A DNA stretch of 23,239 nucleotides from positions 6,511 through 29,749 of the forward strand of contig CAMPET010000373.1 in the NCBI GenBank assembly GCA_946803715.1, read 5' to 3'. The position numbers and the translations under genes are program-made. This stretch comes from Beroe ovata. Lineage: Eukaryota; Ctenophora; Nuda; Beroida; Beroidae. The stretch's first letter is position 1. The number at the start of each line of letters is the position of its first letter. Below the pieces are notes generated by a model. The model was given only the letters and a program-made list of their open reading frames with translations. It had not been told where the DNA came from and made no database searches. This document shows, piece after piece, positions 18,601 through 23,239 of this stretch.

Positions 18601-21600
18601 ACGTTCCTGTCGGGGAGGAGATGTGGGAATTAGGAGGGATCGGATTGAATGGATCGTTCAGGCTATGGTTTTCCACAGCATGGTTTTTCTCCGCATGGAA
18701 TCAGTCCAAAGGACCATGCATTCGTGAATACAGCTACAAACTTTCCAGATAGGAATGGTCATTTAGTCATTTTAAAGTCATTATTAAGTCATTACCATCC
18801 GACCAATCCGAGGTGAAGTTTGAGGCTTTCTTCCCGCTTGGTCGCAACATCCTGTTGATCTTGTTGAGGAGCTGTTTCTTTGGACCTCCGCCAGAATTGT
18901 CATCCTTCAGGTTTGCTGCAATCTGGATTGAGTTGGGTTGTGATTGAGGGTGCATTCTATGGGGAAAACGTTTGTTGTATCCTGACTATGAGTAGGAAAC
19001 GGGAAAATCGAATGTTCCTATTTTAAGAAACGGTTCAATGCTCTTTCAAGGAAATTTTCTATTCATTGACCCATCTGTGGGTATGTGATTATGACCAGAG
19101 ACCACGAACCTACCTGATAGTTGAAAATGAGGGTCCATATGAGGCCCAGTGTCAGTTTCATGTTCCCATCCATGATGTCAGTGCTGTCAATGTTGACAAT
19201 TTTGATCCCCTCCCCCTTCATGAAGTTGAATGTGGCCAAGATATTTTCCATCTTCTGAGCGTTTATCCGCGGCTTCTTCGTGTAGTGCCTGGAATATGAA
19301 TATTATGGTAACAATTGACATTACGTACCGCTGACACCACTTTCATCATCGATGACTCTTCCTTGACACCACTTATTCTTAACACCACTCTTTGCCCGTC
19401 TACTAACTCACCACTCGGCGCCAGTTTTTCCCTGACACCACCTTTTCCCTGACACCACCTTTTCCTGTGTGTCACTCAACACACCAATAAAAACCTCGGT
19501 CAACCCCACAACTCATTGACCAAGCATTCCATCGCATATATACTCACATAGCGGGTTTTGACTTTACGCAAAACCTACGTCAATGTAACGACTACTTCTG
19601 CAGCAAAAACGTCAATGTGTAACTGAAGGGTTTCCTAACAAACATTGTGTGTGTTTGTGTGTATGTGTGTATGTGTGTGTGTGTNGTGTGTGTGTGTGTG
19701 TGTGTGTATGTGTGTATGTGTGTGTATGGGTGTTGGGTGTGAGTGTGTGTTCACAGACACAAAGAACACTTTCCCGAGAACCGAAGAAGAGAGAGAAAGA
19801 GCCGTGGATTTTCTCGGGTGTTTAACAATCCCACTTCACTTCCACACGCAGTTCACAGATCTCGACAAGGTTATTCTTACTCCGAAATGAGTTTCGATGC
19901 TGAGTGTTATAGTAGAAGAATTTCCAGTAAAATATACAGCTCGGCAATACATGAGCTGTTCAGTGTTCTGGATGGCCGCATACATGTAAAATGCGAGTCA
20001 TAATACAAGTGTCAGTGTGTCCACTGTCCAATGGGTACGAAAATATACATGAGGAAAATTATAGATATTCAACTTTCATTTTGTGACTTCTAGCTGCTAT
20101 CACATGACTTCTCCTGCTGGCTGTAGAACTGTCTGAGTGAGAGATAACACACACACACACACACANGTGTGTGTGTGTGTGTGTGTGTGTGTATGCGTGA
20201 GTATGGGTGTTGGGTGTGAGTGTGTGTGTTCACAGACACAAAGAACACTTTCCCGAGAACAGGAGAAGGGGAGAGAGAAAGAGCTGGGGATTTTCTCGGG
20301 TGTTAAACAATCCCGCTTCACTTCCACACGCAGTTCACAGATCTCGACAAGGTTATTCTGACTCCGAAGAGAGTTTCGATGTTGAGTGTTATAGTAGAAG
20401 AATTTCCAGTAAATTTCCACACACAGACACACACACACAGGAGTGAAGTTCTCATTAACAATGCGCAAAACAACCCTTCATATTCTACACACACTTTATA
20501 AAGGAGCACGTTCTCACCTAGCACAGCCTTCACCACCTATCATAATATTCCCAATAAGACACGCACATTCTTATGTTTCTTCACGAATATTGGAGAAATA
20601 TAGCTGCTGTGGTCCACTAAAATTACACTGGTATTTTGTGAAGCGAAAGATCAGCAGAGGCATAGTTCAGTGAGGGAACCGGCCTAAAGGGAATCGGTCT
20701 AAAGTTTCCAGAATCTATAGTTTCCAGAATCTTGTTTTCATATCTGAAACCGGTCCCTGAAAGTTTACACTTCCCTAAATTCCTTTTCTTCTCGAGTTAA
20801 ATGGCGTCTGGAGAGCTGCACCTCAGCACTCAGCAGTGCTGTTGTTATTTGCGTGTGTACAAATTCCGCGATCTATACCTATACTCACACACATGGTACG
20901 TCAACACCATATGTAGTGAAGCCTTGTATATTATAGTCAAGACTGTAGGCTGAATCAAAACCGACTTGAAATCACGAAACATCGAAATTTTCAACATTTT
21001 TAAGCAACAAAACTGATGAACTCAGAGCCAGAGCTAAGAGCTTTCCTACTTCTTCTCCCCTTTACCCCCTCACCATGACTATTGTAACAGCACGTGCAAA
21101 CACAAACCTGCCGATTTTTGTAACAGCACGTGCAAATACAAACCTGCCGATTATTGTAACAGCACGTGCAAGCACAAACCTGCCAATAGATTTATGCGAG
21201 AGCACTTCCAACAGATTAATGAGGGCCAACCCATCGCCCAAGTCATCTGTGATGTTCTCAATTTCCAACTTTCTGTGTTTCAGATGCTCGTTCATCCACC
21301 TCTTGAACGTTTTCTCCTGGATTCTGATCCATCCAACATTCTCACTGAGAAGAAAGGGGGAGTTAAACCAATCAGATTGCGTAAAGAATGCACTTGTCAG
21401 AATTGATGAACTTTTTATTCAGGTATGGGTTAGAATTTGGACAGGAAAATACTTGTCAAAACATTATCTAGACATGATATAGGTACTGAATCGAATTACA
21501 AATTCGAATGAGGTGCTATATACCTGCACGCGTCTTCACTGTGAAGTATGCAAGACCTATTCGGTATATCGAGATGAAATCAAGTACTAAAACATACATA

Positions 21601-21948
21601 TCTTGATGAAGTGTGATATTGTATGATCTAGCAGCTGAAGCCTTAAAATTGCAGAACAAGCTGCAGGTGCCCTCTGAATAATATGTCAATGCTACGTGGG
21701 CGATACAATGATTCCCAGCCTCGGTTGAAACTTATTGCCCATTCTTTCAGTTGAGTCAAAAGAAGGCTGACGGTGTAAGACCCCATTGACGAAAACCGAG
21801 ACCACGTAACAAGGTATAATCCTTTTTACCATTTAAGGACTTTCCCAGCATTACCAAATATGGTATCATTAGAAAATATTGATAACATATACCTGATAAC
21901 GTCATCGAGATAACACTGACGCTCGTCTTCGTTAACTTGCTGGGTCAT
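12644..21948 (-). CDS. Filamin, short form with two CH domains and seven Ig-type repeats
   Basis: Filamin is an actin cross-linking and mechanosensing scaffold. I reconstructed 15 coding exons on the minus strand, listed 5' to 3': 21948-21893, 21344-21180, 19288-19114, 18922-18796, 18606-18437, 17968-17882, 17749-17549, 16826-16588, 16502-16318, 16097-15997, 15412-15311, 15108-14895, 13964-13798, 13713-13528 and 13381-12644. All junctions are GT-AG with matching phases, total 2913 nt, 970 residues. Domains: CH1 about 20-131, CH2 about 144-250, then Ig-type filamin repeats at about 259-356, 357-457, 458-551, 552-642, 643-758, 759-857 and 858-970. Recognisable blocks include KTFKRWMNEHL, IDSTDIMDGNMKLTLGLIWT, VYGPGIEP and TPDKAGDYTF. 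ATG at 21948 follows a 5' UTR acceptor at 21960. Vertebrate filamins have 24 repeats, so this one is short; no hinge is evident. Several splice sites lie in tandem duplications. Confidence 0.94.
13965..14894 (-). other. Filamin intron 12 (930 bp)
   Basis: Donor GGAGTGG/gtgagt at 14895/14894 and acceptor tcctctcccag at 13965, phase 1. It contains a short ACACAC tract at about 14131-14148 and otherwise nothing recognisable on either strand. Confidence 0.8.
15095..15150 (-). repeat. 28-bp tandem duplication of a filamin splice acceptor
   Basis: Units 15095-15122 and 15123-15150 differ at one position and each contains CCGTTTCAG/GTGCCAGT read on the minus strand. The preceding exon ends in phase 0 at 15311. 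The exon start at 15108 (3'-most unit in transcript order) restores the conserved GK-VPVPHGPFNV reading frame. The other acceptor, giving an exon start at 15136, would add 28 nt, shift the frame and reach a stop near 15059. Confidence 0.9.
15413..15996 (-). other. Filamin intron 10 (584 bp)
   Basis: Donor GGGCAAG/gtaaga after exon end 15997 and acceptor aactccacttag before 15412, phase 0. It is AT-rich with no recognisable gene or repeat. Confidence 0.8.
16291..16328 (-). repeat. 19-bp tandem duplication of a filamin splice donor
   Basis: GTACTTACCCAATC recurs with a 19-bp period (16291-16309 and 16310-16328), giving two copies of GATTGG/gtaagtac on the minus strand. The first donor (exon end 16318) leaves phase 1 and joins acceptor 16098 to read VSGL-A-QVIRIGD, matching the repeat pattern. 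The second (exon end 16299) adds 19 nt and, with the same acceptor, runs into a stop within eight codons. Confidence 0.88.
16827..17548 (-). other. Filamin intron 7 (722 bp) with a polypurine tract
   Basis: Donor CCTAAG/gtgtgt after 17549 and acceptor aactttctcag before 16826, phase 0. It contains the G/A-only tract at 17175-17225 (plus strand), which is C/U in the transcript. CTCCTTCATA is repeated at about 16861-16889. No gene was seen. Confidence 0.8.
17175..17225 (+). repeat. Polypurine (GGAGA-rich) tract
   Basis: About 50 bp containing only G and A on the plus strand, built from GGAGA-like units. It is a simple repeat inside filamin intron 7. Confidence 0.85.
17969..18436 (-). other. 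Filamin intron 5 (468 bp) with X-box-like cluster
   Basis: Donor CCAGT/gtgagt after 18437 and acceptor atgttttccag before 17968, phase 0. The end near the acceptor holds three RFX X-box-like motifs (17992-18050). A (GT)n run lies at about 18279-18296. No gene was seen. Confidence 0.8.
17992..18050. promoter_or_regulatory. Three tandem X-box-like motifs (possible RFX sites)
   Basis: GTTACCATGGTAAC at 17992-18005 is a perfect 14-bp palindrome fitting the RFX X-box consensus. GTTGTCATGGTAAC at 18010-18023 has one deviation from the consensus, and GTTCCTATAGTAAC at 18037-18050 is degenerate. They lie in a filamin intron close to the acceptor of exon 6. Function is unknown. Confidence 0.45.
18757..18793 (-). 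repeat. AATGACT short tandem repeats beside a filamin donor
   Basis: Four copies of AATGACT or AATGACC on the minus strand, spaced 11, 11 and 8 bp, begin 3 nt inside the intron after donor GGATG/gtaatgac (exon end 18796). They are intronic and do not recreate a GT donor. Confidence 0.7.
19640..19724. repeat. (GT)n microsatellite with an N at 19685
   Basis: GT-rich tract with GTAT interruptions and one undetermined base. It immediately precedes copy 1 of the 210-bp duplication. Confidence 0.9.
19725..19931. repeat. Copy 1 of a 210-bp direct repeat
   Basis: It runs from TATGGGTGTTGGGTGTGAG to TTTCCAGTAAA and matches 20202-20413 with scattered substitutions and small indels. Both copies follow a (GT)n tract. 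There is no coding feature. It may be a dispersed repeat or two haplotypes joined in assembly. Confidence 0.88.
20150..20201. repeat. (CA)n joined to (GT)n through an N at 20166
   Basis: The strand sense of the dinucleotide repeat flips exactly at the undetermined base, giving a palindromic microsatellite. It could be a real inverted tract or an assembly join. Confidence 0.85.
20202..20413. repeat. Copy 2 of a 210-bp direct repeat
   Basis: Same start and end motifs as 19725-19931, in the same orientation, with start positions 477 bp apart. Differences include a GA-rich stretch (CGAAGAAG versus AGGAGAAGG) and single substitutions. After TTTCCAGTAAA the two copies diverge. Confidence 0.88.
21084..21191 (-). 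repeat. Three 36-bp tandem units, each carrying a filamin splice donor
   Basis: Units start at 21084, 21120 and 21156 on the plus strand. Each contains, on the minus strand, GGCAG/GTTTGT and a CACGTG E-box (TTGCACGTGC). The first donor in the transcript (exon end 21180) gives the conserved CH1 without insertion. Donors at 21144 and 21108 would add 12 or 24 residues of the type FVLARAVTIIGR, in frame and without stops. Confidence 0.92.
21345..21892 (-). other. Filamin intron 1 (548 bp)
   Basis: Donor ATCAG/gtatat after 21893 and acceptor tttcttctcag before 21344, phase 2. It joins the short N-terminal leader to CH1 (DDVI-S-ENVGWIRIQ). Nothing recognisable lies within. Confidence 0.8.
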
Positions 21949-22840
21949 GGTCACTGGTCCTGAAACACAGTAATACAGGGGCTTAGGGGGACTTCATGGA
22001 GTTAGTGGTGTGAGTGATTGGATAGGAGTGGAGTTGAAACCCCTATAGACTACTCATGTCTGGACAGTCAATTTGGATTCAATCCAAGTACATTTATTAT
22101 CCAGTTAATAAAGTCGCCATGAAGATGAATACAGTTCTCTGTCATATCATAATGGTGTTATTAGGGTGGGGTTGTTTCCCACTACAACAGAGCCACCACT
22201 AGTATCAAATTTCCCAGACTGCGGCTCTATGACGACATGCTGTAGGGGCATGGTTACCAAAATGATGAATGATGATGCCTACTCTAATAATAAGATGAGG
22301 TGTGGTCGGGGTGGTAAAACATTAAAACAATGAGTAATTCATGTCTGGTGAACGAGTGGGGCTGATGTATCTATGAAGTGGGATTTGCACTGGAGAGATG
22401 GCACCAGGCACAATGGCGCATTTCATCTCTCCAGCCCATTTTATTTTTTTTCAGCATAATTGTGAACTCATGAACTGATTTGATCTATGAATCGAACAAG
22501 ATTCCACGAGAATTATCGATTATTTCACTCACATCAAGATCAGTTCACATAAGAAGAAGCCGATCACACACACACACCCACGATAAAAACCTCGGCAACC
22601 CTACCAAAAGATCAATATCACACAAATATCACGCAATGATATATCACACAAAATTTGGTAACAATCGTGACGAAAAACACACACGCAAAAACACACACGT
22701 GCTCCGCAAAAACACGCTCGGTTTTTCTCGCTTGCTCTGCTCAAGTATATATTAGCTCGCTCTCGGAGTATAAAATTCAGCTGCAGGGGGAAGGGTAGAG
22801 CTACTGCAATAAATGTTAAACTTGATGACAGTACGAGGCG
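21949..22840 (-). other. Filamin 5' UTR, 5' UTR intron and proximal promoter
   Basis: A 5' UTR acceptor, CTGTGTTTCAG, ends at 21960, 11 nt before the ATG, so at least one non-coding exon lies further right. Minus-strand TATA-like sequences occur at about 22745-22775 (TAATATATAC and TTTTATACT), which would place a start near 22720; this is inferred only. No coding exon was seen. A hairpin sits at 22390-22434. Confidence 0.45.
22390..22434. repeat. Hairpin with perfect 11-bp stem
   Basis: CTGGAGAGATG at 22390-22400 and CATCTCTCCAG at 22424-22434 are exact reverse complements around a 23-nt loop. A T-rich run follows on the plus strand. It lies in the probable 5' UTR intron of filamin. Confidence 0.7.
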
Positions 22841-22943
22841 GTCACGTGATGCGTGTCACGTGATCGAATACTGGCTTCCCATTGGCTGGGTGGTGGTCAC
22901 GTGATGGAATGCCAGCTTCCTATTGGTGGAGAGTGTATTTATA
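22841..22943. promoter_or_regulatory. Tandem E-box/CCAAT promoter module
   Basis: Three GTCACGTGAT E-boxes lie at 22841-22850, 22855-22864 and 22896-22905. Two ATTGG (inverted CCAAT) boxes lie at 22881-22885 and 22922-22926, then TATTTATA at 22936-22943. The last two E-box-CCAAT pairs are a 41-bp tandem duplication (22855-22889 and 22896-22929). The E-boxes fit USF or MiT/TFE-type bHLH-ZIP sites. The module lies upstream of filamin and could serve it or a plus-strand gene beyond the right edge. Confidence 0.5.
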
Positions 22944-23219
22944 ATGTAATACATATAGGGAGAGAGATATATTTGACTGCAAAACATATGCGAAGGCGGG
23001 TACAGAGGGCAAGGCTTGGAAAAGTTAACAGTTGACTTGTGCTGAAGGGAATGGGACAAAAACAGTCCTCCAAACCACTTTCTGGTTCGGTTTGAGGGGG
23101 AAAAGGGCGTGGTCGAAATGAGCCGAATATATGTTAAAGCTATCGCGTGATAGATTTCATTTTCCATATTTCCCCTGAATTCCAGCAGCATAAAGTTCTG
23201 TCTTCAGCTATATAACACA
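22944..23219. other. Right-end region, no gene seen
   Basis: No exon is supported on either strand. If the E-box/CCAAT module drives rightward transcription, a 5' UTR could lie here, but I see no splice or start evidence. Confidence 0.4.
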
Positions 23220-23239
23220 TGCACACACACACACACACA
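23220..23239. repeat. (CA)n microsatellite at the right edge
   Basis: CA dinucleotide run continuing to the last base of the window. Confidence 0.9.

Larger units (their letters stand above)
19289..21179 (-). other. Filamin intron 2 (1891 bp), repeat-rich
   Basis: Donor GGCAG/gtttgt after 21180 and acceptor catattccag before 19288, phase 2, splitting an Arg codon in CH1. The intron holds GACACCACTT-type short repeats (about 19328-19460), two (GT)n tracts each containing an N, a duplicated segment of about 210 bp, and two of the three 36-bp donor-containing units. No gene was seen on either strand. Confidence 0.85.
17882..21948 (-). other. Filamin actin-binding domain (exons 1-6, CH1 and CH2)
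   Basis: Exons 1-6 encode residues 1-260. Exon 1 gives a short acidic leader (MTQQVNEDERQCYLDDVI). Exons 2-3 give CH1: WIRIQEKTFKRWMNEHL matches the first actin-binding segment, then DDLGDGLALINLLEVLS and the LGLIWTLIFNYQ helix. Exons 4-6 give CH2: KKQLLNKINRML, NFTSDWSDGTLLACLVNTI, a PNHAVLNP loop, STWLGVPKLLAPEDM, and DDLSNMTYLSGFLDAKV at the end. All blocks align with the filamin-type ABD in order and nothing is missing. The CH1-CH2 linker is short (IAANLKDDNSGGGP). Confidence 0.92.

Noticed and set aside
19743-20003. Open frames in the 210-bp repeat copies as a small gene family
   Set aside because: The frames differ between the copies because of indels and show no recognisable protein.
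22480-22755. Open frame of 91 codons in the filamin upstream region
   Set aside because: Low complexity, His/Thr/Arg-rich translation of CA repeats; no coding evidence.

Overview
The window is nuclear DNA of an animal, almost certainly an invertebrate; I cannot name the clade. It carries spliceosomal genes with GT-AG introns of 74 bp to 1.9 kb, microsatellites, two N characters, and metazoan cytoskeletal and ciliary proteins. Nothing bacterial or viral was seen. Both ends lie in (CA)n tracts.

Layout, left to right. (1) At about 53-936 are the last three coding exons of a plus-strand gene I do not recognise: a short basic helical stretch followed by a Pro/Ser-rich tail. (2) At 937-3009 is a non-coding stretch with a cluster of GC-rich palindromes and dispersed repeats (about 1834-2457). 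(3) At 3010-3354 is a complete single-exon Tctex-type dynein light chain (DYNLT1/3 family, 114 aa). (4) At 3708-11482 is CFAP46, a very large axonemal central-apparatus protein of 2566 aa. It is encoded by a 94-bp first coding exon and a single 7607-bp second exon. (5) At 11483-12643 is the convergent intergenic region. (6) At 12644-21948 on the minus strand is a complete filamin gene, which I reconstructed as 15 coding exons with consistent phases (2913 nt, 970 aa). It has two CH domains and only seven Ig-type filamin repeats, the last one atypical. (7) At 21949-23239 are the filamin 5' UTR intron and promoter region, including a tandemly repeated E-box/CCAAT module.

How the genes relate: DYNLT and CFAP46 are same-strand neighbours 353 bp apart, and both belong to dynein/axoneme biology. 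Filamin, an actin cross-linker, is convergent to them and has no evident functional tie.

The most unusual signal is that splice sites of the filamin gene lie inside short tandem duplications. One is a 36-bp unit repeated three times at the CH1 exon donor; the spacing keeps the frame, so 12 or 24 residues could be inserted. The others are a 28-bp duplication of an acceptor and a 19-bp duplication of a donor, both of which would cause a frameshift if the extra copy were used. The second notable point is the contrast between the intron-poor ciliary genes, whose remaining introns sit only at the 5' end, and the intron-rich filamin next door.
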